Shown here in pieces: positions 9,384 through 18,213 of a stretch of 64,000 nucleotides of DNA. This DNA is from Streptomyces globisporus (GTDB taxonomy: Bacteria > Actinomycetota > Actinomycetes > Streptomycetales > Streptomycetaceae). Under the pieces are notes generated by a model that saw only the letters and a list, made by a program, of their open reading frames with translations, was not told the origin of the DNA and made no database searches. How positions within the stretch are numbered: the stretch's first letter is position 1; each line of letters starts with the position of its first letter. A program made the translations under genes and the position numbers. The DNA lies in NCBI GenBank assembly GCA_014649555.1, contig BMTG01000014.1, positions 1 to 64,000 on the forward strand, read 5' to 3'.

Positions 9384-10361
9384 ATGACGACCACCACACC
9401 CCTGCCCGGCCCCACCGTCCGTGCGGAATATCTGCCGCAGGTGTACGAGGCACCAGCCCCCGGCATCCCGGTCGCGGAGTTCATCGAGAGCAACCGCCCC
9501 GCGATCCGTGCTGCGCTGCACTCGCGCGGGGCCGTGCTGCTGCGCGGCTTCGACGTGGCCGGCGTCGACGGCTTCAACGGTTCCGTGCACGCCCTGTCGG
9601 GCACGCCGCCGCTGACGTACGCCGAGCGCTCCTCACCCCGTTCCACCATCAAGGGCCAGGTCTACACCTCGACCGACTACCCGGCGGACGAGGAGATCTT
9701 CCTGCACAACGAGAACTCCTACCAGGCCGTCTGGCCGCAGGCGCTGTACTTCTACTGCATCGAGCCGGCCCACACCCTCGGGGCTACCCCGCTCGCCGAC
9801 ATCCGCCAGGTGTTCCGCGCCATCGACCCGGACGTGCGGGAGGAGTTCACCCGGCGCCGCTGGCGCGTGGTGCGCAACTTCCACGAGGACTTCGGCGTGC
9901 CGTGGCAGCAGGCGTTCAACACCGACGACCGGGCCGCCGTCACCGCGTACTGCGAGGGCAAGGGGCTGGGCGTCGAGTGGACCGCCGGCGGACTGCGGAC
10001 CACGGCGATCCGCGACGCCGTGCACCGCCACCCGGTGACCGGCGAGGACGTGTGGTTCAACCACATCACGTTCTTCCACGTCAGCACGGTCGCTCCGGAC
10101 GTCCGCGAGGGCCTTCAGGAGATCTTCGCCGACGAGGACCTGCCGACGAACTCCTACTACGGTGACGGCGCCCCCATCCCCGACGACGTGGTGGCCCACC
10201 TGCGCCAGTGCTACCGCGACGCCTCCACCCGCTTCGACTGGCAGCGGCACGACATCCTGGTGGTGGACAACATGCTCGCCGCCCACGCCCGTGAGCCGTT
10301 CACCGGCCCGCGCAGGATCGCGGTGGCGATGGCCGAGCCGTCGCAGCCGGCGGCCGGCTGA
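9384..10361 (+). CDS. SyrP/TauD-like Fe(II)/2-oxoglutarate oxygenase (2)
   Basis: A 325-residue paralogue-like partner of the oxygenase at 7594. The start is ATG 9384 with AAGGAG upstream; the upstream extension of the frame is read out of frame through the PPTase. Iron ligands are His108-x-Glu110 (HNENSY) and His301 (AHAREPF), followed by the Arg of GPRRI. It shares with the first enzyme the YTSTDYP/YTSTEYP block before the HxE motif and the HPVTGEDVWFN block. Two related hydroxylases in one operon suggest two hydroxylated positions or opposite stereochemistry at different carriers. The gene ends 18 bp before a strong terminator and is the last gene of the operon. Confidence 0.88.
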   Translation: MTTTTPLPGPTVRAEYLPQVYEAPAPGIPVAEFIESNRPAIRAALHSRGAVLLRGFDVAGVDGFNGSVHALSGTPPLTYAERSSPRSTIKGQVYTSTDYPADEEIFLHNENSYQAVWPQALYFYCIEPAHTLGATPLADIRQVFRAIDPDVREEFTRRRWRVVRNFHEDFGVPWQQAFNTDDRAAVTAYCEGKGLGVEWTAGGLRTTAIRDAVHRHPVTGEDVWFNHITFFHVSTVAPDVREGLQEIFADEDLPTNSYYGDGAPIPDDVVAHLRQCYRDASTRFDWQRHDILVVDNMLAAHAREPFTGPRRIAVAMAEPSQPAAG

Positions 10362-10379
10362 GCCACCGCCCGCCGGACC

Positions 10380-10434
10380 GCACGAAGGGGCCGGCCGCCC
10401 TACCCGGGAGGTAGGGCGGCCGGCCCCTTCGTGC
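10380..10434. terminator. 25-bp perfect hairpin closing the NRPS operon
   Basis: Arms at 10380-10404 and 10410-10434 are perfect reverse complements, with a 5-base loop. It lies between the convergent oxygenase gene (ends 10361) and the minus-strand methyltransferase-like gene (ends 10455), so it can serve both transcripts. Confidence 0.85.
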
Positions 10435-10454
10435 GTCTGTGTGTGCCGTCGGTC

Positions 10455-11069
10455 CTACGGGGAGGAGTTCAGCGGGGCCAGCGCGCGCGGGCGCCGGCAG
10501 TGGAGGACGAAGGCCGGCGGCAGGGAGTCCCACGACGTGCGGCCGGCCACCACCTCCTCGAAGGACACCCCGAGCATCCGCCGGAAGCGCCGCTCCTCGG
10601 CCCGGAACCGGGCGTGCAGCGGGCCGGGCGCGGTGAACGCCCCCGCGGGGCTCAGCACCTCGCGGACCGCGGCGAGGGAGGCCCGCCGCTTCGCGTGCGG
10701 CAGGCCCGCCCAGGACCGGCCGGCGATCACCACGTCCGCCGCCGCGATCCCCCGCCCGGCGAGCACACCGGGGAGGGACGCGGCGTCGGCGGTGACCACC
10801 TCGACGTCCGGGAAGCGCAGGCTCAGGCGGGCCGCCCGCACCGGATCGGACTCGACGGCGAGGTGCCGCCCCCGGCCGCCCAGCAGCTCCCGGACCAGGG
10901 CGGTCACCTCGCCTTCGTACGCGTCCAGTTCCACCACCACGGCCGGTCCCGACTCGGGCACCGGCGCAGTCAGGGCCATGGCGATCCGACGGGGGCCGGA
11001 CGCCCCGGCGCGGGCCCAGGGCCCTCGGCGCGGGGGCCCACCGGGCAGGGTGGCTCGGTCGCTCGTCAC
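10455..11069 (-). CDS. Class I SAM methyltransferase-like protein with altered motif I
   Basis: A 204-residue protein starting at GTG 11069 (GAGAGG about eight bases upstream). The centre keeps the Rossmann pattern (VVVELDAYEGEVTALV, then HLAVESDP, then VVTADAASLP) and the C-terminal FVLHCRR strand seen in phospholipid N-methyltransferase-like proteins of the PmtA type. The glycine-rich motif I, normally E-x-G-x-G-x-G, reads E-L-D-A-Y-E-G-E, so SAM binding may be weak or changed. It lies 76 bp downstream of the ABC permease and is probably the last gene of that operon. It could modify a lipid or the peptide, or be a non-catalytic remnant; the sequence does not decide. Confidence 0.65.
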   Translation of the reverse strand: MTSDRATLPGGPPRRGPWARAGASGPRRIAMALTAPVPESGPAVVVELDAYEGEVTALVRELLGGRGRHLAVESDPVRAARLSLRFPDVEVVTADAASLPGVLAGRGIAAADVVIAGRSWAGLPHAKRRASLAAVREVLSPAGAFTAPGPLHARFRAEERRFRRMLGVSFEEVVAGRTSWDSLPPAFVLHCRRPRALAPLNSSP

Positions 11070-11145
11070 AGCGCTGGCCTCTCGCGTTGTAAGGGAGTGG
11101 GCGCGGGGTGCCGAGGCGCGGCGGGATGCGCCCGGTACCGGGCGG

Positions 11146-13608
11146 TCACTCGCGCATGCCCGCCAGTTCGACCGGCCGGACGCGCAGCGCGAACGACGCG
11201 GGCAGCACGGAAGCCACCGTCGCGAGCAGGGCGCTCGCGCCGATCACCGCGGCGACCGTGCCCCAGGGCACCACGACGTCGGACCACACGTCGAGCAGGC
11301 CGAGGGCGCTCCACACACCGAGGAGGTTCACCCCGGCGATCACCGCCCCGAGCACCGCGCCGACCGCGACCACCACCAGGGCCTCGACCCCGACGAGCCG
11401 CAGCACCTGCCCCTTCGTGGCGCCCGTCAGACGCAGCGAGGCGAGGTCGCGGACCCGGTCGGAGGTCGCCATCATCAGGGTGTTGGCGAGCGCGATGCCC
11501 GTGTAGATCAGGGCGATGCCGAGGATCATCCACAGGCCGAGCCGGGTGTTCTCGCTGGAGCGCGGGTAGTGGACCTCGACCCATCGGTCGCCCGTCAGGA
11601 GCTGGACGCCGGTCGCCTTCGCGGCGGCGCCGAGTGCGGCGGCCGCGGTGTCCGCGCCGTCCTGGGGCAGCGCGAGGTCGACCCGGTCGACGGGGGCACC
11701 GGCGGCGTTGCGTTCCGTGAGGTAGACGCCGTTGCTGCCGGTGCCGGTGGAGAGCACCGCCGCGATGCGCAGGTCCGCCTTGCGGCCGTCGCCCAGCCAG
11801 ACGGAGACCCTGTCGCCCACCTTCGTGGTCAGCCACTCCTCGTTGACGACGATGCTGTCGTCGTCGAGGTCGGCGAGGCGGCCCGCGACGACCGGCAGGT
11901 GGGAGACGGCCGCGTGCGCCGCCGGATCGACCGCCTTGGCCTCGGACTTGACGAGGGCGACCCCCTCCTCCAGGACGGTCACCCCGGTGGACCGGGTCGT
12001 GCTGACGGTCACGCCGGGGACGGCCCCGGCACGCCGGACGAACTCGTCGGGCAGCGCCCGGCCCTCCCCGCCCGCCGTGGCGACCAGGTCCGCGGTGATC
12101 TGCTCCCGCGCCTCGCCGGCCTTGGCCTCGCTGATCGTGGCGGTGGTGCCCATCAGGGAGGCGGCGAGGGCCACCGTGATGATGACCGGGGCGGCGACGG
12201 CGGCGGTCCTGCGGACCCCGGCGGACGCGTTCTCCCGGGCCAGCATCCCGGTCGCGCCGGGAAGCCGGGCCGGCAGCCAGGTCAGCAGCCGGGTCAGCGG
12301 CTTGACCAGGACCGGCGCGAACAGGGCGAACCCGACGATCAGCAGCATCGGCTGGGTGATGTAGGTCTTGCGCTTCAGGACGTCGCCCGGGCTGTCCAGC
12401 AGGGCCAGGGAGAGCAGCCCGAGGCCGGTCGCGAGGACCGCGCCGCCGATCAGCCAGCGGCTCACCGGCATCGCGCGGGAGTCGATCGCGGACTCGCGCA
12501 GCGCCTCCGTCGGACCGACCCGGCCGGCCCGCCACGAGGAGACGACCACCCCGCTCAGGGCGACGAACAGGCCCGTCCAGAACGCGGTGTGCAGCGGCCA
12601 CGTCTGCTCGCCGATCCGGAACCAGGAGGGAGCGATGCCGGCGTCGGCCATCCAGGCGGCGAGTCGTGGCGCGCCCGCCGCGCCGAGCCAGCAGCCGGCC
12701 GCCGAGGCGAGCACGCCGATGACGAACGCCTCGGTGAACACCATCCGCCGCACCTGGGCGGGGGTGGCACCGGCGGTGCGCAGCAGTCCGAACTCCCGGC
12801 GCCGCTGGGCGACCGCGAAGGAGAACGTCGAGGCGACGACGAACACCGACACGAAGCCGGTGACGCCCGCGGCCGTGCCGAGGAGCGCGTTCACCGAGAC
12901 CAGTGCCTCCTCGTCCCGGTCGGGGTCCGGGTCGGCGCGCCGGCGTTCGTCGCCGGTCAGTACGTCGAACCCGGCGCCCACGGCCGCCTCGACCCGGTCG
13001 GCCGGGGCGTGCACGGCGACGGCGTCCACGTCGGGAGAGATCCGCGCGGCCTCGGAGTCGGTGAAGAACAGCGCGTTCTCGAAGCCGGCCGAGGCGACCG
13101 TCCCGACGATGGTGACCTGCTCGGACCCGCGAGCGGTGGCGGCCTGCACCCGGGTGCCTGGGCGCAGCGCGTCCCCGGTGGCGACGGCCTCGCCGGGCGC
13201 TGAGGGGGCGCGTCCGGCGGTCAGCGTGTAGGGGGTGAGCGCGGCGACCGACCACGGGTGGCCGACGGTGTCCTCGCCGAGTCCGGGGCCCGACACGGGG
13301 AAGGTACGGTCCTCGACGGTCCTGCCGAGCGCCGCGAGCTTCGCGGTGACGGCGGCCGGGACGGGCGCGGGATCGGTGATCGTCTGCGTACGTTCCCCGA
13401 TGGGGGTGTCCGCCCGGACGAGGCCGGAGGTCTTCACGACGACCGGCGCCTTCACGAGCCGCTCGGGCCCGCGGTCCGGAGCGCTGAAGGTCGCCGCGAG
13501 GGCGAGTCCCGTGGTGGCGATGAGGCCGACGCCGAGGGCGAGGGCGATGAACGAGCCGATGAACGTGACCCAGCGGGTCCGCATTCCCTGCAGAGCGAGC
13601 TTCAGCAC
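11146..13608 (-). CDS. ABC transporter permease, FtsX/MacB family with two FtsX domains
   Basis: An 820-residue membrane protein. An N-terminal membrane segment (MLKLALQGMRTRWVTFIGSF) precedes a periplasmic-type domain, then three clustered membrane segments around residues 255-395 and a second copy of the same layout ending with three segments at 680-810; this is the actinobacterial 'double FtsX' exporter. Its start overlaps the end of the ATPase gene by 7 bp. With the ATPase it forms a MacB/LolCD-like exporter that may pump the peptide or protect the envelope. Long Arg-rich open frames on either strand here are composition artefacts. Confidence 0.9.
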   Translation of the reverse strand: MLKLALQGMRTRWVTFIGSFIALALGVGLIATTGLALAATFSAPDRGPERLVKAPVVVKTSGLVRADTPIGERTQTITDPAPVPAAVTAKLAALGRTVEDRTFPVSGPGLGEDTVGHPWSVAALTPYTLTAGRAPSAPGEAVATGDALRPGTRVQAATARGSEQVTIVGTVASAGFENALFFTDSEAARISPDVDAVAVHAPADRVEAAVGAGFDVLTGDERRRADPDPDRDEEALVSVNALLGTAAGVTGFVSVFVVASTFSFAVAQRRREFGLLRTAGATPAQVRRMVFTEAFVIGVLASAAGCWLGAAGAPRLAAWMADAGIAPSWFRIGEQTWPLHTAFWTGLFVALSGVVVSSWRAGRVGPTEALRESAIDSRAMPVSRWLIGGAVLATGLGLLSLALLDSPGDVLKRKTYITQPMLLIVGFALFAPVLVKPLTRLLTWLPARLPGATGMLARENASAGVRRTAAVAAPVIITVALAASLMGTTATISEAKAGEAREQITADLVATAGGEGRALPDEFVRRAGAVPGVTVSTTRSTGVTVLEEGVALVKSEAKAVDPAAHAAVSHLPVVAGRLADLDDDSIVVNEEWLTTKVGDRVSVWLGDGRKADLRIAAVLSTGTGSNGVYLTERNAAGAPVDRVDLALPQDGADTAAAALGAAAKATGVQLLTGDRWVEVHYPRSSENTRLGLWMILGIALIYTGIALANTLMMATSDRVRDLASLRLTGATKGQVLRLVGVEALVVVAVGAVLGAVIAGVNLLGVWSALGLLDVWSDVVVPWGTVAAVIGASALLATVASVLPASFALRVRPVELAGMRE

Positions 13609-14336
13609 GGGAGGGCCGCCAGTCCGGTCATGTGCGCGGCGACCTGCTCGGCCGTCGGGGCGAACAGCTCGTCGTGGACCCGGCCGTCGGTGAGGAACAG
13701 CACCCGGTCCGCGAAGGAGGCGGCCACCGGGTCGTGCGTCACCATGATGACGGTCTGCCCCTGGTCGACCATCTGCCGCAGCAGCGTGAGCACTTCACGG
13801 CTGGTGGTGGTGTCCAGGGCGCCGGTCGGCTCGTCACCGAAGAGCACCTCCGGCCGGGTGACCAGGGCGCGGGCGAGCGCCACCCGCTGCTGCTGACCGC
13901 CGGACATCTCACTGGGCCGGTGCCCGGCCCGCTCGCGCAGGCCCACCTTCTCCAGCACGTCCAGGACATCGCTGCGCTTGGGGCGGCGGCCGGCGAGTCG
14001 CAGCGGCAGCGCCACGTTCTGCTCGGCGGTGAGCGAGGGCAGCAGGTTGAACGCCTGGAAGACGAAACCGATGCGGTCCCGCCGCAGCAGCGTGAGCTTC
14101 TTCTCGCTCAGCTTGCTCAGGTCGGTCTCCCCGAGCAGCACCTGGCCGCTGGTCGGCCGGTCCAGGCCCGCGGTGCACTGGAGGAAGGTCGACTTGCCGG
14201 AGCCCGAGGGCCCCATGACGGCGGTGAACGTACCCCGGGGAATGTCCAGGGAGACGTTGTCCAGGGCGGTCACGGCGCTGGCGCCCTTGCCGTAGGAGCG
14301 AGTGACCGAACGGAGTCGGACGGCTGCTTGATTCAT
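13602..14336 (-). CDS. ABC transporter ATP-binding protein (MacB/LolD type)
   Basis: A 244-residue ATPase. Motifs in order: Walker A GPSGSGKST, Q-loop FVFQAFNLLP, signature MSGGQQQRVALARAL, Walker B VLFGDEPTGALD and H-loop MVTHDP. ATG 14336 was chosen; a GTG nine bases earlier (14345) is possible and neither has a strong Shine-Dalgarno. It overlaps the permease gene by 7 bp. It reads away from the thioesterase gene, with 242 bp of shared upstream DNA carrying an inverted repeat. Confidence 0.93.
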   Translation of the reverse strand: MNQAAVRLRSVTRSYGKGASAVTALDNVSLDIPRGTFTAVMGPSGSGKSTFLQCTAGLDRPTSGQVLLGETDLSKLSEKKLTLLRRDRIGFVFQAFNLLPSLTAEQNVALPLRLAGRRPKRSDVLDVLEKVGLRERAGHRPSEMSGGQQQRVALARALVTRPEVLFGDEPTGALDTTTSREVLTLLRQMVDQGQTVIMVTHDPVAASFADRVLFLTDGRVHDELFAPTAEQVAAHMTGLAALPC

Positions 14337-14393
14337 GGTGTCCACTCAATCGGGCCCGGAGCTGGCGCACATCGCAGCCGGGCGGAGTCTTCG

Positions 14394-14413
14394 GGGTGGA
14401 GATAGCTCCACCC
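14394..14413. promoter_or_regulatory. Inverted repeat between divergent ABC and thioesterase genes
   Basis: GGGTGGAG at 14394-14401 and CTCCACCC at 14406-14413 are exact inverted arms with a 4-base centre, 58 bp upstream of the ATPase start and about 165 bp upstream of the thioesterase start. Placement in the only divergent promoter region of the cluster makes it a candidate operator; the binding protein is unknown. Confidence 0.4.
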
Positions 14414-14578
14414 TTCTGTGCACGGTGGCCGCCCCGGGCGGGAAAGGGCAGTACCCGAAGGCGACAGGAACTTGCGTGGGCAGGCTCCTGCCGTCGGCCC
14501 GGGCGGAACACCGCGGCGCCGGCCTGCACCATGGAGGAACGGACACGGCCACCGCGGGTGGCGGGAGGGCGGCTCGGA

Positions 14579-15334
14579 ATGACGGTCATCAGCAGGGGAA
14601 CCGGGGAAAAGTGGTTCCGGAGGTACCCGGCGCGGAGCGGGGCGCCCCGGCTGCGCCTGGTCTGCCTGCCGCACGCCGGCGGCACCGCCACCCTGTTCCA
14701 CGGCTGGGCGGGGCTGCTGCCCGGCGGGGTGGAGGTGCTGGCCACCCAGTACCCCGGCCGCCAGGAACGGTTCGGCGAGCCGTGCGCCTCGTCCATGACG
14801 GAGCTCGCCGACGCAATCACCGACGCCCTGGAGCCCGAACTCGACGCCCCGGTGGCCCTCTTCGGCCACAGTCTCGGCTCGGCCGTCGCCTACGAGGTGG
14901 CCCGCCGCCTTGAGGACCGCCACGACGTCGTCGCCGAATGGGTGGTCGTCTCGGGCCGGGGAGCCCCGCACACCGAGCGGGCCGGCGGCACCGTGCACCT
15001 GCTCGACGATGAGCACCTGGTGGCCGCGGCCCGCCGGCTCGGCGACATGGGCTCCGTCGTCTACGACGACCCCGACCTGCGTCCGCTGCTGCTGCCGTCG
15101 CTGCGCGGCGACTTCCGGATCATCGAGTCCTACCGGCCGCTCGACGTGACCCCGCTGCGCGCTCCGGTGACGGCCGTCGGCGGCACGGCCGACCCGGGCT
15201 GCACCCTTCCCGAGCTGCTGTCCTGGTCGGCGCTGACTACAGCGTCGTACGAGCACCGGCTGTTCCCCGGGGACCACTTCTACCTGGTCCCGCAGGAAGA
15301 GGCGCTGGTGCGCTTCCTCGCCGAGCGGCTGTGA
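14579..15334 (+). CDS. Type II thioesterase of the NRPS cluster
   Basis: A 251-residue alpha/beta hydrolase starting at ATG 14579 after a GGGAGGG stretch. It carries LVCLPHAGGTAT near the N-terminus, the nucleophile elbow GHSLGS (Ser98), and the C-terminal GDHFYL histidine, the pattern of stand-alone thioesterases that clear misacylated or wrongly primed carrier domains. The cluster's NRPS has a PBP-like domain at its end, so this protein is more likely an editing enzyme than the main release enzyme. Its last 98 bp overlap the 3' end of the oppositely oriented DedA gene. Confidence 0.92.
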   Translation: MTVISRGTGEKWFRRYPARSGAPRLRLVCLPHAGGTATLFHGWAGLLPGGVEVLATQYPGRQERFGEPCASSMTELADAITDALEPELDAPVALFGHSLGSAVAYEVARRLEDRHDVVAEWVVVSGRGAPHTERAGGTVHLLDDEHLVAAARRLGDMGSVVYDDPDLRPLLLPSLRGDFRIIESYRPLDVTPLRAPVTAVGGTADPGCTLPELLSWSALTTASYEHRLFPGDHFYLVPQEEALVRFLAERL

Positions 15335-16019
15335 CCCGGACGTCGCCGGCCACGGCGGGCCCGCCCGAAGAGCCCTGGACAGACCCCTCTGCGGTACGAG
15401 AGGCACGGGCGGCCCGGGTGTGCTCGCTGCGGGCCGTGAGCAGCAGCGGCAGCGACGTGGTCAGCAGCAGCACGACCGACGCGCAGGCCAGCACACCCGA
15501 ACCGCCCCACTTCTCCCAGGAGCTCCCGGCGAGCAGCCCCATCCCCACACAGCAGGGCGACCACAGCAGCGCGGCCAGCACCGACCACCCCAGGTACGGG
15601 CGCCAGGGCACCTGTACGGAGCCGCACAGCGCCGGGACCAGGGTGCGCAGGCCCCCGTTGAACCGGCCGAGCAGCACCGCCCGGCCGTGCCGGGCGCCCA
15701 CCGTGGCCAGCGCCAGCCGGTAGGACCGCGAGCCGGTAAGCCTCCCGGGGAGGGCGCCCTCCAGCCGGTCCCCCCAGCGCCGGCCCACCCCGTACCCGAG
15801 CGCATTGCCCGCCAGAGCCCCGGCCACCGCCAGCGCGAACACCCCCGCCACCGGCAGCACCCCGTGGTGCACGAGCACCCCGCTCGCCACCAGGGCGGTC
15901 TGCGAAGGGAACAGCATGCCCACCACCGGTACCGCGGGCTCCACCGCGGGCAGCAGGAACACGATCACCAGCGTCAGCCAGACGGGCACGACCGCGAACA
16001 TGGCCTCCGGCGAGAACAT
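15237..16019 (-). CDS. DedA family (SNARE-associated) membrane protein
   Basis: A 260-residue membrane protein starting at ATG 16019, preceded by GGGGGAGGGG; the frame extends upstream but without a ribosome-binding site. It has about five hydrophobic segments and the family blocks LFPSQTALVASG and GRFNGGLRTLVPALCG. DedA proteins are implicated in undecaprenyl-phosphate or phospholipid recycling and proton-dependent envelope homeostasis. The C-terminal tail (about 45 residues, Arg/Ala/Pro-rich) lies in the region that overlaps the thioesterase gene on the other strand, so it may be a late extension after loss of an earlier stop. Confidence 0.85.
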   Translation of the reverse strand: MFSPEAMFAVVPVWLTLVIVFLLPAVEPAVPVVGMLFPSQTALVASGVLVHHGVLPVAGVFALAVAGALAGNALGYGVGRRWGDRLEGALPGRLTGSRSYRLALATVGARHGRAVLLGRFNGGLRTLVPALCGSVQVPWRPYLGWSVLAALLWSPCCVGMGLLAGSSWEKWGGSGVLACASVVLLLTTSLPLLLTARSEHTRAARASRTAEGSVQGSSGGPAVAGDVRVTAARRGSAPAPLPAGPGRSGPRGTAGARTTL

Positions 16020-16194
16020 CCCGGTCCCCTCCCCCTCGTACAGGAGCGGGCGGCTGCCCACTGCCCCCATCCGACCCCGCGGCACCCCTCGCGCACATTG
16101 CACCTGGTGGCCGTCCTTACGGGGAGCCCGCTACCGGTCCGATGGTGGAGCTGGCTGGGTGGTCCGCGCGATACGGGCCTCATATCGTGCCCCC

Positions 16195-17508
16195 ATGCAC
16201 TCACCCAGCCTCTGGCAGGCCCTGCACCAGCGCCGGTACCTCCGGAGCGGCTGGCCCTGGCGCTGCGCCCTGTACTTCCTGACCAGCGTGCCGCTGGGCG
16301 CCGCTCTGCTGGCCTGCCTGCTCGTCCTCGCGCTGGCCGGCAGCCTGCTGACCGTGGTCCTCGTCGGGGTGCCTCTTTTGCTGACACTGGTCCTCGCCGG
16401 GCTGCCGGTCGCGCATGTGGAGCGGCGCCGGCTGCGCCTGATCGACCCGGCCGTACCGCTGGCCGACGCCCACCAGGACCCGCCACGCACCGGGCCCGCC
16501 GCCTGGCTGCGCACCCGCCTCCAGGAGCGTTCCACCTGGCGGGAGTTGGGATACGCCCTCCTGTTCGGCTGCCTCCTGTGGCCCTTGGAGGCAGCGGTCA
16601 TCGGCACGGTCCTCGGTGTGAGCGGGGGGCTGATCTCCACCCCCCTGGTCATGGCCACGGCCGGCGGCGGCGAGGAGGCGCGGGTCATCAAGCTGTGGCT
16701 GGTCCACTCCTACCCGGCGGCGTTCGCCGTCGCCCTGGCCGGGCTGCTCCTGCTCCCCCTGCTGGCCTACCCGCTCGGCCTGCTCGCCGTAGGACGCGCG
16801 CAGCTCACCCGCCTCCTGCTGGACGGGTCATCCCCTCAGGACGACCTGAGAGTGCGGGAGTTGAGCCGTTCACGGATGCGTCTGGTGACCGCCTTCGAGG
16901 CCGAGCGCCGCCGTATCGAACGCGACCTACACGACGGCGCCCAGCAGCGGCTGGTCTCCCTGTCGATGCGGCTGGGCTTGGCGCGCCTCGACGCCCGCGA
17001 GGAGCCCCTCGCGGAGCTCCTGGCCCAGGCCCACGGTGAGGCCCAAGCCGCCCTGGTAGAGCTGCGGGAGCTGATCCAGGGCATCCATCCCCGGGTGCTC
17101 ACCGACCGAGGTCTGGCTGCGGCCATCGAGGACATCGCCGACCGCTCCCCGGTCCCCGTTGACCTCGATCTCGACCTGCCCCACCGGTTCCTGGAAGCGG
17201 TCGAGTCCGCCGTCTACTTCGCGGTGTGCGAGGCGCTGGCGAACGTGGCCAAGCACAGCCGGGCCACCCGGGCCACCGTCGAGGCCCGCGTCGACCAGGG
17301 CCAACTCGTCGTCCGCGTACGGGACAATGGTGTCGGAGGCGCGGATGAGGCCGACGGCACAGGGCTGGAGGGGGTCGCGGATCGCATCTCGGTCCTGGGC
17401 GGGCATTTGCTAGTGTCCTCACCGTCCGGCGGGCCCACGGTCTTCCGCCTCCTCGTGCCCTGCACCCCGGCTCCGGACCGCCGACTCGACGCCCCGCCGA
17501 CCCGATAG
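16195..17508 (+). CDS. NarL-family sensor histidine kinase
   Basis: A 437-residue kinase. The N-terminal half has four hydrophobic segments in two pairs (residues about 25-75 and 120-205), matching actinobacterial putative-sensor kinases with no large extracellular domain. A HisKA_3 dimerisation motif follows (RRRIERDLHDGAQQRL, phospho-acceptor His246), then an ATPase domain with DNGVGGAD and GTGLEGVADR. No Shine-Dalgarno precedes ATG 16195, so translation may be leaderless or near-leaderless. The response regulator gene starts 17 bp downstream, forming a two-component pair. The signal is probably sensed in or near the membrane. Confidence 0.92.
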   Translation: MHSPSLWQALHQRRYLRSGWPWRCALYFLTSVPLGAALLACLLVLALAGSLLTVVLVGVPLLLTLVLAGLPVAHVERRRLRLIDPAVPLADAHQDPPRTGPAAWLRTRLQERSTWRELGYALLFGCLLWPLEAAVIGTVLGVSGGLISTPLVMATAGGGEEARVIKLWLVHSYPAAFAVALAGLLLLPLLAYPLGLLAVGRAQLTRLLLDGSSPQDDLRVRELSRSRMRLVTAFEAERRRIERDLHDGAQQRLVSLSMRLGLARLDAREEPLAELLAQAHGEAQAALVELRELIQGIHPRVLTDRGLAAAIEDIADRSPVPVDLDLDLPHRFLEAVESAVYFAVCEALANVAKHSRATRATVEARVDQGQLVVRVRDNGVGGADEADGTGLEGVADRISVLGGHLLVSSPSGGPTVFRLLVPCTPAPDRRLDAPPTR

Positions 17509-17525
17509 CCCGATAGAGGAACCAG

Positions 17526-18170
17526 ATGTTGCGCATCGTGTTGGCCGAGGACAGCGTGCTGCTGCGCGAGGGCCTCGTCGGGATCATGGAGCGCTTCGGC
17601 CACCAGGTCCTCGCCGGTGTCGGTACGGCCGACGAACTCATGGCAGCCGTCGCGGAACACGACCCCGACATCGTCGTCACCGATGTGCGGATGCCGCCCG
17701 GCTTCTCCGACGAGGGGCTGCGGGCCGCACTGCGGCTGCGCGAGAAGAACCCCCGCATGCCCATCCTCGTCCTCAGCCAGTACGTCCAGCGCGCCTACGC
17801 CGAGGAGCTGCTCGACTCCTCCGACGGCACACATGTCGGCTACCTCCTCAAGGAACGCGTCGGAAACGTCGAGGAGTTCGTGGAAGCCCTCCAACGGGTG
17901 GCCGCCGGCGCGACCGTCGTCGACCCCGAAGTGGTGCGCCAGCTCCTGCGCCACCGCCGCGACCCCCTGGCCAAACTGACCCCCCGTGAGCAGGAAGTCC
18001 TCGCGCTGATGGCCGAGGGCCAGTCCAACGCGTCCGTCGCCGCGTCCCTGCACGTCAGCGAGGGCACCGTCAGCAAGCACTTCGGTTCCATCCTCACCAA
18101 ACTGGACCTGAGCCTGTCCGACGCCACCAACCGCCGGGTACTGGCCGTCCTGGCCTACCTGCGCGGCTGA
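17526..18170 (+). CDS. NarL/FixJ-family response regulator
   Basis: A 214-residue regulator preceded by GAGGAA. The receiver domain has the acidic pair E8-D9, phospho-acceptor Asp53 (VTDVRMP) and the Lys of LLKERVG. The C-terminal LuxR-type helix-turn-helix reads LTPREQEVLALMAEGQSN and SEGTVSKHFGSILTKL. It is the partner of the upstream kinase. Targets are unknown; the adjacent DedA gene is one possibility. Confidence 0.93.
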   Translation: MLRIVLAEDSVLLREGLVGIMERFGHQVLAGVGTADELMAAVAEHDPDIVVTDVRMPPGFSDEGLRAALRLREKNPRMPILVLSQYVQRAYAEELLDSSDGTHVGYLLKERVGNVEEFVEALQRVAAGATVVDPEVVRQLLRHRRDPLAKLTPREQEVLALMAEGQSNASVAASLHVSEGTVSKHFGSILTKLDLSLSDATNRRVLAVLAYLRG

Positions 18171-18184
18171 CCTTCCGGGACAGC

Positions 18185-18203
18185 ATGACGGTGGCCCCGT
18201 CAT
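18185..18203. terminator. Short hairpin between convergent genes
   Basis: ATGACGG (18185-18191) and CCGTCAT (18197-18203) form a 7-bp stem in the 43-bp gap between the response regulator and the minus-strand regulator. Confidence 0.4.
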
Positions 18204-18213
18204 CCGGGTCCGC

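Noticed and set aside
10162-13203. A 1013-codon plus-strand open frame across the terminator, methyltransferase and ABC permease genes
   Set aside because: It is Arg/Gly/Ala-rich, has no motifs and lies antisense to genes with clear families; high GC content produces such frames.
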